Assembly (NCBI GenBank): GCA_964565925.1
Contig: CAZMGV010000005.1
Span: 1 to 64,000, forward strand
Reading direction: 5' to 3'
Source of the DNA: CAZMGV01 sp964565925
Lineage (GTDB): Bacteria > JAGRBM01 > JAHCIT01
DNA length: 64,000 nucleotides
Shown here: positions 43,364 to 52,548 of the stretch, piece by piece
Numbering within the stretch: position 1 is the first letter of the stretch
Layout: each line of letters starts with the position of its first letter
Program-made: the position numbers and the translations under genes
Notes under the pieces: generated by a model
What the model saw: the letters and a program-made list of their open reading frames with translations, nothing else
Told to the model about the DNA's origin: nothing
The model's database searches: none

Positions 43364-46063
43364 ATGGCAAATTCTCTAGTAATCGTCGAGTCACCTGCGA
43401 AGGCCAAGACACTCAAGAAGTACCTTGGGCGCGGTTTCGAAGTGCTCGCGAGCAAAGGGCATATCCTTGATCTGCCCAAGTCGGATCTGGGTGTTGATAT
43501 CGAACACGGATTCGAACCGACCTATTACATTACCGAAGGCAAGGAGCAGGTCATTGAGGACCTGCGTAAGGCTGCGGCCAAGGCCACCACGATCTATCTG
43601 GCACCCGACCCCGACCGCGAAGGGGAGGCGATCGCCTGGCATATCCGTATGGCACTCGAGGGCAAGGCGAACCCTCCGCTCCCCAAGGGGAAAGGAAAGG
43701 CGGCTGCCAAAGCGGCTGCTAAGGCTGCGAAGGAAGCGGCCAAAGCCGCCGAGAAAGCCGCGAAGAAATCGACCCTGAAAGCGAAGGGGTCGAAAAAGGC
43801 CGCCAAGACGGCGGAAGTGGCTGCTGATGCAGGAACACCGGCCACCCCGACCGGAAAAATCTACCACCGGGTACTCTTCAACGAGATCACCAAGAAGGCG
43901 GTGCAGGAAGCTGTCGCCAATCCGGTGGAACTGGACCTGAAGAAATACGACGCCCAGCAGGCGCGTCGCGTGCTCGACCGGTTGGTGGGTTACAAGATTT
44001 CGCCGATTCTCTGGGAGAAGGTCCGCCGCGGACTGTCGGCAGGCCGCGTGCAGTCCGTCGCCGTGCGGCTGATTGTCGAACGCGAAAAGGAAATCCGCGC
44101 GTTCAACAAGGAAGAATACTGGACGATTGGGGTTCAGTGCGAAGGCCCCGTGCCGCCGCCGTTTACCGCGCAGCTCACACGTATCGACGGGCAGGCGATG
44201 TCCATCGACAACGGCACGACGGCCGGTGAAGTAACGGCAGACCTGAAGAAGCTGGCGCTCAAGGTCACCAAGGTGACCAAGCGCGAACGCCGTCGTCAGC
44301 CGCCGGCTCCGTTCACGACATCAAAGCTTCAGCAGGACGGTGCGCGGAAGCTCCGGTTTACAGCCAAGCGCACGATGAGCATCGCGCAGAAACTCTATGA
44401 AGGTATCGCCATCGGCGAGGAAGGCATGGTGGGTCTCATCACCTATATGCGTACCGACTCCGTGCGGCTTTCGAACGATGCCGTCGAAGCGGTTCGCGGC
44501 TACATCGGCGCGAAGTTCGGCAAGCCGTTCCTGCCGGACCAGCCGAACGTATACAAGAACAAATCGAACGCCCAGGACGCCCATGAAGCGATCCGTCCGA
44601 CATCCGTGGACTATCCGCCCGAGAAGGTTGAGCCGTACCTGTCCAAGGAAGAGTTCGACCTGTATGAACTGATCTGGAAGCGGTTTGTTGCCTGCCAGAT
44701 GACCCCGGCTGTGTTCGACCAGACATCCGTGGAAATCACGGGCGGCCGTTATGGGCTGCGGACCTCCGGCTCGATCATGCGCTTCCCCGGCTTTACGGCT
44801 GTATATAAGGAAGACGCCGAAGAGAAGGTCGCGACCGAAAAGCCCAAGGGCGACGCCGAGGAGCAGGACGAAAACGACCGCCTGCTGCCGCCGCTCAGCG
44901 AAGGCGACGAGCTGAAGACGCTCGGCGTCAATCCTGAGCAGCATTTTACCCAGCCGCCCCCCCGGTTCACGGAAGCCTCCATCGTCAAGGAAATGGAAGA
45001 GAAGGGGATCGGCCGCCCGTCGACCTACGCTTCGATCATCTCTGTGATCCAGGACAAGGCATACTGTGAGAAGATCGAGAACCGGTTCCATCCGACACAT
45101 CTCGGTGAACAGGTGACCGAACTGCTGGTCGAGAACTTTGGCACGATAGTGGACGTAAACTTTACGGCCGGGATGGAGCAGAAGCTCGACCAGATTGAGG
45201 AGGGCAGCGCCAACTTCGCCCAGACGGTAAAGGACTTCTATATACCGTTTGAGAAAACCCTTGTTCATGCTGCCGAGCACATGCGCGACCTGAAGCGGCA
45301 GGAGATCCCCACGGACATCCCGTGCAAGCTCTGTGGGTCGAAGACTGTCATCAAATGGGGTCGGATGGGCGAATTCATTGCATGCACGAACTACCCGACC
45401 TGCAGTTTCACGAGTGATTTCCGGCGCCAGCCGGACGGGTCGCTCAAGATCGTGGATCCGGTGGAGGAGTTCGGCGCCGAGGCAATGGAGCCGTGCGATC
45501 TGTGCAGCAGTCCGGTGGCGCTGCGCAAAGGCCGTTTCGGACCGTTTATCGCCTGCACGAACTACCCCGCGTGCAAGTTCACCCGGAAGATCGTCAAGAA
45601 GGCCGGCAACAAGATGGGCGTGGAGAAGGTCGAATTCTTCCCGGGCCAGTGCGAGACCTGCGGCAAGCGGCTGATTGTGAAACGTGCGTGGACCGGTAAC
45701 CGGTTCATTGCCTGTGAAAACTATCCAACCTGCAAGTCGGCCCGGTCGTTCGAGATCGGTGTCGCCTGTCCCAAGTGCGGGGCGGAAAAGGGCGGCCAGC
45801 TGGTGGAGCGCACGACGAAACGACGGCGCATGTTCTACGGCTGCAACAAGTATCCAGACTGCGACTTCACGACCTGGGACAAACCTCTCCCGGAACTGTG
45901 CCCAAAGTGTGCCAGCCCGTACATCCTTGAGAAGTTCACGAAAGTGCGCGGACGGTTCCTCAAGTGTCCGAACGAGAAGTGCGATTTCGAGCGTGATCTG
46001 CCGGACCTGGTGCCCGAGGGGACGGAGCCCGGCACGGAGGCGCCGCTCGATGCGGCGAGCTAG
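43364..46063 (+). CDS. topA: DNA topoisomerase I with five zinc ribbons and a Lys/Ala-rich insert
   Basis: Type IA topoisomerase that relaxes negative supercoils. The 899 residues contain the Toprim domain with VIVESPAKAKT at 6-16 and DPDREGEAIAWH at 82-93, the active Tyr361 in LITYMRTDSVRLS, and five C-terminal zinc ribbons from about residue 655, beginning CKLC, CDLC, CETC, CPKC and CPKC. Within Toprim, residues 101-164 are an insert made almost only of Ala, Lys and Glu (for example GKAAAKAAAKAAKEAAK), absent from E. coli TopA. The start is ATG 43364. Its end overlaps trmFO by 14 bases. Confidence 0.95.
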   Translation: MANSLVIVESPAKAKTLKKYLGRGFEVLASKGHILDLPKSDLGVDIEHGFEPTYYITEGKEQVIEDLRKAAAKATTIYLAPDPDREGEAIAWHIRMALEGKANPPLPKGKGKAAAKAAAKAAKEAAKAAEKAAKKSTLKAKGSKKAAKTAEVAADAGTPATPTGKIYHRVLFNEITKKAVQEAVANPVELDLKKYDAQQARRVLDRLVGYKISPILWEKVRRGLSAGRVQSVAVRLIVEREKEIRAFNKEEYWTIGVQCEGPVPPPFTAQLTRIDGQAMSIDNGTTAGEVTADLKKLALKVTKVTKRERRRQPPAPFTTSKLQQDGARKLRFTAKRTMSIAQKLYEGIAIGEEGMVGLITYMRTDSVRLSNDAVEAVRGYIGAKFGKPFLPDQPNVYKNKSNAQDAHEAIRPTSVDYPPEKVEPYLSKEEFDLYELIWKRFVACQMTPAVFDQTSVEITGGRYGLRTSGSIMRFPGFTAVYKEDAEEKVATEKPKGDAEEQDENDRLLPPLSEGDELKTLGVNPEQHFTQPPPRFTEASIVKEMEEKGIGRPSTYASIISVIQDKAYCEKIENRFHPTHLGEQVTELLVENFGTIVDVNFTAGMEQKLDQIEEGSANFAQTVKDFYIPFEKTLVHAAEHMRDLKRQEIPTDIPCKLCGSKTVIKWGRMGEFIACTNYPTCSFTSDFRRQPDGSLKIVDPVEEFGAEAMEPCDLCSSPVALRKGRFGPFIACTNYPACKFTRKIVKKAGNKMGVEKVEFFPGQCETCGKRLIVKRAWTGNRFIACENYPTCKSARSFEIGVACPKCGAEKGGQLVERTTKRRRMFYGCNKYPDCDFTTWDKPLPELCPKCASPYILEKFTKVRGRFLKCPNEKCDFERDLPDLVPEGTEPGTEAPLDAAS

Positions 46064-47372
46064 CCCCACCGTCATAGTAATTGGTGCGGGCCTCGCCGGT
46101 AGCGAGGCCGCCTGGCAGCTTGCCAGACGCGGCATCCCCGTCCGGCTCCACGAAATGCGTCCCGACCGGATGACGCCGGCCCACCAGACCGGGCGGGCGG
46201 CCGAACTGGTCTGTTCGAACTCCTTTAAAAGTCTTCGCCATGAATCTGCCCAAGGTGTGATGAAGCGTGAATTGGGCGCGATCGATTCCCTGATCCTGAA
46301 GACCGCCATGGGTGCGCAAATACCGGGCGGAGAAGCGCTCGTCGTGGACAGAGCGCGATTCTCGGCTACTGTCGACGAAGCACTGGCCGCCGAACCCCTC
46401 ATCGAGCGGGTGAGCGGCGAGATCAAGGAAATCCCGGGCGACCCGTTCGTGATCGTCGCTACAGGGCCGCTGACCAGCGATTCATTGAGTGCGGACATTA
46501 CACGGGTTCTCGGCGACGGGCATCTGGCCTTCTACGACGCCATCAGTCCGATTGTGGATGCCGAGTCGGTCGATGGCTCAAAACTCTACCGGGCGTCCCG
46601 GTACGGTCACGGCGGGGACGATTACTGGAATATCCCGCTGGATAAAGAAGGGTATTATCGCCTTGTCGAGCGTCTGGTCTCTGCGGAGCCGTATCCCGAA
46701 AAGGAATTTGAAGATCTCCGCCCATTTGAGGCTTGCATGCCGATCGAGGATATCGCCCGCCGCGGGAAGGACGCGCTCCGGTTTGGCCCCCTGAAACCGG
46801 TCGGTCTTCCGGATCCAAAGACCGGACGGGATCCGTACGCTGTCGTGCAGCTCCGAATGGAAAACAAAGAAGGTACCATGTGGAGCCTCGTCGCTTTCCA
46901 GACGAAGCTTCGCCACGGTGACCAGAAGGAACTTCTGCACTCGCTGCCGGGTCTGGAGAATGCCGAGTTCCTGCGCCTCGGTTCGATTCATCGCAACACC
47001 TTTATCTGTACGCCCAAACTGCTGGATGGCACGCTTCAAGCGAAAAACCGGGAAGGGCTCTATTTTGCTGGTCAGATTACCGGAGTTGAGGGTTACACCG
47101 AGAGTACGGTCATGGGCGCGATTGCTGCCATTCATGTCGCTTGTGCGATCGACGGGCGACCAGTCCCCAATTGGCCTCGGAATTCCGCTTTCGGTTCGTT
47201 GCTGCACTACCTGCGAGAGGCCGCTCCCGACCGGTTCCAGCCGATGAATTTTAACTGGGGACTGCTGGAGCCGTTAGGCGTGAAAGCCCGGAAGGAAGAA
47301 CGTCACCGCCTCATGGGGGTTCGTGCCTGGGAAGTGTATTCATCGTTCCTGCCGGAACTGAAGGTGGCCTGA
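46050..47372 (+). CDS. trmFO: Folate-dependent tRNA (uracil-54-C5)-methyltransferase TrmFO
   Basis: Methylates U54 of tRNA to ribothymidine with methylenetetrahydrofolate and FAD. The 440 residues start with the FAD loop VIVIGAGLAGSEAAW near 8-22, followed by HEMRP, the CSNSFKS block with a catalytic Cys, GYTEST near 350 and the C-terminal EERHRLMGVRAWE-like end. TrmFO replaces the SAM-dependent TrmA in Gram-positives and many deltaproteobacteria. ATG 46050 lies inside the topA end and has GGAGG ten bases upstream. xerC follows after one base. Confidence 0.94.
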   Translation: MRRASPTVIVIGAGLAGSEAAWQLARRGIPVRLHEMRPDRMTPAHQTGRAAELVCSNSFKSLRHESAQGVMKRELGAIDSLILKTAMGAQIPGGEALVVDRARFSATVDEALAAEPLIERVSGEIKEIPGDPFVIVATGPLTSDSLSADITRVLGDGHLAFYDAISPIVDAESVDGSKLYRASRYGHGGDDYWNIPLDKEGYYRLVERLVSAEPYPEKEFEDLRPFEACMPIEDIARRGKDALRFGPLKPVGLPDPKTGRDPYAVVQLRMENKEGTMWSLVAFQTKLRHGDQKELLHSLPGLENAEFLRLGSIHRNTFICTPKLLDGTLQAKNREGLYFAGQITGVEGYTESTVMGAIAAIHVACAIDGRPVPNWPRNSAFGSLLHYLREAAPDRFQPMNFNWGLLEPLGVKARKEERHRLMGVRAWEVYSSFLPELKVA

Positions 47373-47373
47373 A

Positions 47374-48393
47374 ATGCCGGCTCCGGTCTCAATATCGAAG
47401 ACCGCGTTCGGGGAGGCGCTGCAGGAGTTCGATGGCTATCTGAAATTGAAGAACCGCTCGCCCCGGACCCGTACCCATTATCTGGAAACCGTCGCCCGGT
47501 TCGGCGGTTTTCTGGCGCAGAAGCGGCCGCAGACTTTGGAGTCACTGACCGCGATAAATCTTTATGACCTGCGTGGATTTGTCGCCACACTATTTTCGAC
47601 CATGTCGAATGACACGGTGGCGACGGAAGTCTCAGCCCTTCGGACGTTCTTCGGCTGGCTCACGAATACCGGGCGGATTCAGTCGGACCCTACGGAACTT
47701 CTCGAGTCGCCCAGACGCAAGAAGGCACTCCCACGGTTTCTGCCGGAAGATGCCGTCGCCAGGCTCGTGGAGTCTCCGGGCAAGGACGATTTCTCCCCCG
47801 AGCGGGACCGGGCGATGCTGGAGCTGTTTTACGGATCGGGGCTCCGGTTGTCGGAACTCGCTTCCGCCCGCGAAGAAGATCTGGATCTCTCGTCCGGCGA
47901 AATTCGCGTCATGGGCAAGGGCGCCAAGGAGCGGATTGTTCCGGTGAGCGACGCCTTTATGGCCGCCTGGGCCGAATACGGGCCACGCCGGGAAAAGTTC
48001 CGAATAAAGCCAGCGGGTAAAACTCGTGCCAACGCCGAAGTTAAAGCTGACAGAAACCTGCCACTATTCATTTCCAACCGGGGCACGGCGCTGTCGATCT
48101 CGATGATCTCGAAACTCGTCAGGAAATACGGCGCGAAAGGCTCCCAGCCGGTCAAGGCGACCCCCCATATGCTCCGGCACAGCTATGCAACGCATTTGCT
48201 GGAAGGCGGCGCCGACCTGAGGGCGATTCAGGAAATGCTGGGGCACAGCTCGCTGGCGGCGACACAGCGCTATACGGCGGTCCAGCTGGCGAAACTGATG
48301 AAGACCTACCACGAGGCCCACGGACGGGCTAGAGAGAAGCTCGACCGGGCGGGTGCAAACGGACCCGGTGGCGGCAAGGAGACCAAGCGGTGA
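47374..48393 (+). CDS. xerC: Tyrosine recombinase XerC
   Basis: Site-specific recombinase that with XerD resolves chromosome dimers at dif. The 339 residues have an N-terminal SAM-like core-binding domain (about 8-110) and a catalytic domain with Arg of GSGLRLSELAS near 155, Lys of GKGAKER, HMLRHSYATHLLE near 267-279, the second His of LGHSS and the Tyr nucleophile in TQRYTAV near 305. Length is about 40 residues above E. coli XerC because of a basic insert near 205-228. It lies in the trmFO-xerC-hslVU run, so it is a chromosomal housekeeping enzyme, not an integrase. Confidence 0.92.
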   Translation: MPAPVSISKTAFGEALQEFDGYLKLKNRSPRTRTHYLETVARFGGFLAQKRPQTLESLTAINLYDLRGFVATLFSTMSNDTVATEVSALRTFFGWLTNTGRIQSDPTELLESPRRKKALPRFLPEDAVARLVESPGKDDFSPERDRAMLELFYGSGLRLSELASAREEDLDLSSGEIRVMGKGAKERIVPVSDAFMAAWAEYGPRREKFRIKPAGKTRANAEVKADRNLPLFISNRGTALSISMISKLVRKYGAKGSQPVKATPHMLRHSYATHLLEGGADLRAIQEMLGHSSLAATQRYTAVQLAKLMKTYHEAHGRAREKLDRAGANGPGGGKETKR

Positions 48394-48923
48394 CTGCACT
48401 TCATGGAACCACAGTCGTATGTGTGCGACGCGGCGGGAAAGTCTGCATCGCCGGTGACGGACAGGTGACCCAAGGCAACCAGGTCCTGAAGAACAAGGCC
48501 CGTAAGGTCCGCCGTCTGGCTTCGGGCAGGGTGATTGCCGGATTCGCCGGCGCGACGGCCGATGCCTTCACGCTGTTCGAGAAGTTCGAAGAGAAAATCC
48601 AGCAGTACCCGGATAGCCTCCAGCGGGCCGCCGTGGAACTGGCCAAGGAGTGGCGCACGAACAAGATGCTGCGCACACTTGAGGCCCTGCTCATTGTGGC
48701 GGACACTTCGGGTTGCTACCTCATTACCGGGGCCGGAGATGTCGTGGAACCTGACGACGACGTGCTGGCTATCGGCTCAGGCGGTGCGTTCGCTCAGGCG
48801 GCATCGCTGGCACTTCTTAAACATACGGACCTCAGTGCCCGGCAGATTGCCGAAGAGGCACTGAATCTTGCCGCCAAGATCTGTATCTATACCAACAGCA
48901 ACATCAGCGTGGAGGAACTCTAG
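48390..48923 (+). CDS. hslV: HslV protease subunit with short propeptide
   Basis: Threonine protease core of the HslUV complex, a proteasome-like peptidase. The product is 177 residues from GTG 48390, which overlaps the xerC stop. The first six residues MTALHG precede the conserved TTVVCVRRGGKV, so the catalytic Thr is residue 7 and must be exposed by removal of a propeptide, unlike E. coli HslV where Thr follows Met. GDGQVTQGN and the Gly/Ala-rich core are typical. hslU begins six bases downstream. Confidence 0.94.
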   Translation: MTALHGTTVVCVRRGGKVCIAGDGQVTQGNQVLKNKARKVRRLASGRVIAGFAGATADAFTLFEKFEEKIQQYPDSLQRAAVELAKEWRTNKMLRTLEALLIVADTSGCYLITGAGDVVEPDDDVLAIGSGGAFAQAASLALLKHTDLSARQIAEEALNLAAKICIYTNSNISVEEL

Positions 48924-48929
48924 GAGTCC

Positions 48930-50324
48930 ATGAACGCGCCCACGAACCTGACTCCCCGCCAGATTGTCGAACTGCTCGATGCCTATATTGTCGGCCAGGC
49001 GGAGGCGAAGCGGTCAGTTGCCGTCGCGCTGCGCAATCGCTGGCGCCGGCAGCAGGTCGATCCGGCCATGCGGGACGAGATTTATCCCAAAAACATTCTG
49101 ATGATCGGGCCCACAGGAGTCGGCAAGACGGAGATCGCCCGGCGGCTGGCCAAAATCGTCGGTGCGCCATTCCTGAAAGTGGAAGCTTCGAAGTTCACAG
49201 AAGTGGGCTACGTCGGCAAGGACGTGGAATCGATGATCCGGGACCTCGTGGAGATCTCGGTGAAAATGGTGACAGAGGAGTACAAGGTCAAGGTAAAGGA
49301 GCAGGCCGAGAAGGCCGCCGAGGAGCGTATCCTAGACGCGCTTCTTCCGGCAGGGGATACCCCCCAGCCGCCCAAGGAAAACCGGTTTTTCGTCGCTCCG
49401 GCATCCGGCGCTGCGGCGACCGTTCAAGAGACCAAGACCAGCGAAACCCGGGAGAAGTTCCGGCAGATGCTGAAAGACCGCCGGCTTGAGGACCGCGAAA
49501 TATCCATTGAAGTCGCCGCCAAGGCGATGCCGCTCGCACAGATCGTCACGCCTCAGGGTGTTGAAGAGATGGGCGTGGATCTGTCCGAAATGCTGGGCGG
49601 TTTTCTGGGTGGAAACCGGAAAAAGACCCGGAACGTAAAGGTTTCCGAAGCCCGGACTCTACTTATCGAACAGGAGTCCCGGCGCCTGATGGACACCGAA
49701 GGAATCCACAAGGAGGCGCTCCGCCGTGCCGAAGAGAGCGGGATCGTATTTCTGGATGAGATCGACAAGATCGCCAGCCGCGAGAAAGCCTCTATGGGGC
49801 CTGATGTCTCACGGGAGGGGGTCCAGCGGGACATCCTGCCGATTATTGAGGGCTCCAACGTCACCACCAAATATGGGATGGTGAAGACGGACCAGATCCT
49901 CTTTATCGCCGCCGGAGCCTTCCACGTCTCGAAGCCTACGGACCTGATTCCCGAGTTGCAGGGCCGGTTTCCCATCCGAGTGAGTCTGGAATCGCTGACT
50001 GCGGAGGATTTTATCCGGATTCTCAGCGAGCCCCGAAATGCCCTGACAGCGCAGTATACGGCCCTTTTGGGCACGGAAGGGCTGGAGGTGGCCTTTACGG
50101 CCGACGGTCTACAGGAAATGGCCCGTATCGCCGCCCAGGTGAACCGCCAGACGGAGAATATCGGTGCCCGCCGGCTCCATACGATCCTCGAAAAGGTCCT
50201 CGAAGAGGTCTCTTTTGCCGGTCCCGACTACCCGGAACGGAAAATCTCTGTAGACGCCAAATTCGTTACAAACCGGCTTGAGGGAATCTTGAAGAAACAG
50301 GACCTCTCCAATTACATACTCTGA
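48930..50324 (+). CDS. hslU: HslU ATPase subunit
   Basis: AAA+ unfoldase that feeds proteins to HslV. The 464 residues show the N-terminal TPRQIVELLDAYIVGQ segment, Walker A GPTGVGKTE near 57-65, the pore motif GYVG near 91-94, the I-domain insertion at about 110-245, Walker B IVFLDEIDK near 272-280, the Sensor 2 Arg in IGARRLHTILE and the C-terminal LSNYIL tail that activates HslV. The gene is directly after hslV and only two bases before the open frame of argB. Confidence 0.96.
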   Translation: MNAPTNLTPRQIVELLDAYIVGQAEAKRSVAVALRNRWRRQQVDPAMRDEIYPKNILMIGPTGVGKTEIARRLAKIVGAPFLKVEASKFTEVGYVGKDVESMIRDLVEISVKMVTEEYKVKVKEQAEKAAEERILDALLPAGDTPQPPKENRFFVAPASGAAATVQETKTSETREKFRQMLKDRRLEDREISIEVAAKAMPLAQIVTPQGVEEMGVDLSEMLGGFLGGNRKKTRNVKVSEARTLLIEQESRRLMDTEGIHKEALRRAEESGIVFLDEIDKIASREKASMGPDVSREGVQRDILPIIEGSNVTTKYGMVKTDQILFIAAGAFHVSKPTDLIPELQGRFPIRVSLESLTAEDFIRILSEPRNALTAQYTALLGTEGLEVAFTADGLQEMARIAAQVNRQTENIGARRLHTILEKVLEEVSFAGPDYPERKISVDAKFVTNRLEGILKKQDLSNYIL

Positions 50325-50392
50325 CCTTGAGGGTCCCTCAGGGGAACAGGCCCAGTGGACGGGTAGCAGGTCCACCGGAAGGCAGTAACCAG

Positions 50393-51307
50393 TTGCAGGA
50401 TTTTGTAGCCAAGGCGAATGTGCTCCTCGAAGCACTTCCCTATATCCGGCGTTTTGCCGACAAGGTGTTCGTCATCAAGTACGGCGGTCACGCCATGGTG
50501 GACGAATCGCTGAAGCGCAGCTTCGCGCGCGACATCGTCCTCATGAAATACATCGGCATGAAGCCGGTGGTTGTTCACGGTGGCGGGCCTCAGATCAAGG
50601 AACGGCTGGCCCGGTTCGGCGTCAAGAGCGAGTTCGTAAACGGCATGCGTGTGACCGATCACGAGACAATGGTCGTTGTGGAAGAAGTGCTGGCCGGCCA
50701 TGTGAACAAGGAGATTGTCACGCTGATCCAGTCCCAGGGCGGGCGGGCCGTGGGGATTACCGGCAAGGACGGCGGTCTGATCACGGCGTCCAAAATGCTG
50801 ATGGATGACGGCAATGGCAGCAAGCGGGACATAGGCTTTGTCGGCAAGATTGACAGCGTAGATCCGAAGATCATCAGGACTCTCGTGACGGACAAATTCA
50901 TCCCGGTCATTGCGCCGGTAGGGGCGGACGAAACCGGTCAGGCGTACAACATCAACGCCGACATCGTGGCCGGAAAGATTGCGGCCGCACTGAAGGCCGA
51001 GAAGCTGATCCTGATGACCGACGTGATCGGCGTGATGAACGAGGCTAAGGAGCTGATCCGCCAACTGAACGCTGAACAGGTCAAGGCGTTGATCGACAGT
51101 GGCGTTATAAAGGGGGGAATGATCCCCAAAGTGAACTGCTGCCTGGATGCGCTTCAGGGCGGAGTGCGGAAAACGCATATCATCGACGGCCGGGTCCAGC
51201 ACGCCTGCCTGCTGGAAATATTTACCGAAGAAGGCATCGGCACGGAGATGAGCTGGGCCCCGGTCCGGGACAAGCAGTCTTCGCTGTCTCTCAAGGACGA
51301 CGCCTGA
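50393..51307 (+). CDS. argB: N-acetylglutamate kinase
   Basis: Phosphorylates N-acetylglutamate, the second arginine step. From TTG 50393 the protein has 304 residues; the family N-terminus AKANVLLEALPYIRRF follows at once. Visible are VIKYGGHAM near 23-31, VVHGGGPQI near 57-65, GLITA-type substrate residues and the C-terminal IGTEM block. The frame is open further up to 50327, giving a 22-residue extension without homology. The N-terminal YIRRF helix is typical of arginine-sensitive enzymes. argD follows after two bases. Confidence 0.93.
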   Translation: MQDFVAKANVLLEALPYIRRFADKVFVIKYGGHAMVDESLKRSFARDIVLMKYIGMKPVVVHGGGPQIKERLARFGVKSEFVNGMRVTDHETMVVVEEVLAGHVNKEIVTLIQSQGGRAVGITGKDGGLITASKMLMDDGNGSKRDIGFVGKIDSVDPKIIRTLVTDKFIPVIAPVGADETGQAYNINADIVAGKIAAALKAEKLILMTDVIGVMNEAKELIRQLNAEQVKALIDSGVIKGGMIPKVNCCLDALQGGVRKTHIIDGRVQHACLLEIFTEEGIGTEMSWAPVRDKQSSLSLKDDA

Positions 51308-51309
51308 CG

Positions 51310-52545
51310 ATGAAAAAACCGCTCAATAAAACGGTCCGGAAATCGAAGCCGTCGATTGACGGGAATCTTGCCTGGGAAAAGCGGACGATGGATAGCGTCG
51401 CATTCACTTACCGGCGTTTTCCGATCGCCATAGTGAAGGGCAAGGGCGCCTGGGTATGGGATGCCAACGGCAAAAAATACCTCGATTTCCTGGCGGGTGT
51501 GGCGGTGAACTGTCTGGGGCATGCACACCCGGCGGTAACCAGAGCCATCCAGAAGCAGGCGTCGACGCTGGTCCAGATTTCCAACTACTTCCATATTCCG
51601 CAGCAGACGGAGCTGGCCGAGCAGATTGTGCAGCATTCCTTCGCTGAGCGGGTGTTCTTCTGTAACTCGGGCACCGAAGCCATTGAGGCGGCGATCAAGA
51701 TCGCCCGCAAGTGGGGAATGGAACACGGCGGGCGATATGAAATCGTCTCGACGTCGAACTCGTTTCACGGCCGCTCAACCGGAGCGCTGTCCATGACCGG
51801 GCAGCAGAAATATGCCGAGGGGTTTGGGCCGCTGCTTCCGGGCGTGCGGTTTGTACCGTTCAATAATGCGGCGGCAATCGCCGAAGCTGTCACAGCCAAG
51901 ACCTGCGCCGTCATTCTGGAGCCCGTTCAGGGCGAGGGCGGCGTTGTAGTTCCCGGTGAAGGCTATCTGAAACGGGTGAAAGAGATCTGCGCTGAAAAGA
52001 AAGCGCTACTGATCGCTGACGAAATCCAGGTGGGTATCGGACGCACCGGGACGCTCTTTTCGTATGAGCAGATGGGCTACGAGCCGGATATCATGGCGCT
52101 GGCCAAGGGGCTTGGCGGCGGTGTGCCGATCGGTGCGGTCTGCGCCCGCAAGGAAATCATGGACGCGCTCGGTCCGGGTACCCACGGTTCGACGTTCGGT
52201 GGCAATCCGCTGGCAACGGCGACCGCGCTGGCAGTCTTGAAGGAAGTGACCAAGCTCTCGTTGCTGGCGAACGTAAAGAAGCAGGGCGAACGGATACGGT
52301 CGTATTTTCTCGACCTCCAGAAGAAGGATAATACCGGGATGATTTCGAATGTCCGGGGCATGGGGCTAATCAACGGTATTGAAGTGACCCGCGAGGGCCC
52401 GGAAACTGTCAAGCGGGCTCTGGAGCTCGGGCTGATTGCCAACTGTACGGCCGGAAATGTTATCAGGCTCGTGCCGCCGCTCAATGTCACGTCGAGAGAA
52501 GTGGATTGCGCCTGCCGGATCTTGAAGCAGGCGATGGGAATCTGA
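51310..52545 (+). CDS. argD: Acetylornithine aminotransferase
   Basis: PLP-dependent class III transaminase that makes N-acetylornithine in arginine synthesis. The 411 residues contain the substrate loop FLAGVAVNCLGHAHP near 62-76, the PLP phosphate site SGTEAIEAAIK near 118-128, DEIQVGIGRTG near 237-247 and the Schiff-base Lys in LAKGLGGGVP near 263-272. A short Lys-rich head of about 20 residues precedes the core. It lies between argB and argF with gaps of two and three bases, clearly one operon. Confidence 0.95.
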   Translation: MKKPLNKTVRKSKPSIDGNLAWEKRTMDSVAFTYRRFPIAIVKGKGAWVWDANGKKYLDFLAGVAVNCLGHAHPAVTRAIQKQASTLVQISNYFHIPQQTELAEQIVQHSFAERVFFCNSGTEAIEAAIKIARKWGMEHGGRYEIVSTSNSFHGRSTGALSMTGQQKYAEGFGPLLPGVRFVPFNNAAAIAEAVTAKTCAVILEPVQGEGGVVVPGEGYLKRVKEICAEKKALLIADEIQVGIGRTGTLFSYEQMGYEPDIMALAKGLGGGVPIGAVCARKEIMDALGPGTHGSTFGGNPLATATALAVLKEVTKLSLLANVKKQGERIRSYFLDLQKKDNTGMISNVRGMGLINGIEVTREGPETVKRALELGLIANCTAGNVIRLVPPLNVTSREVDCACRILKQAMGI

Positions 52546-52548
52546 CCG

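Noticed and set aside
44321..46498. A 725-codon open frame on the minus strand
   Set aside because: It lies across topA and trmFO, which have clear catalytic motifs; the antisense product has no recognisable domain.
47374..48393. Tyrosine recombinase as sign of an integrated element
   Set aside because: It lies in the conserved trmFO-xerC-hslVU run and has XerC features; no attachment-site repeats or phage genes are nearby.
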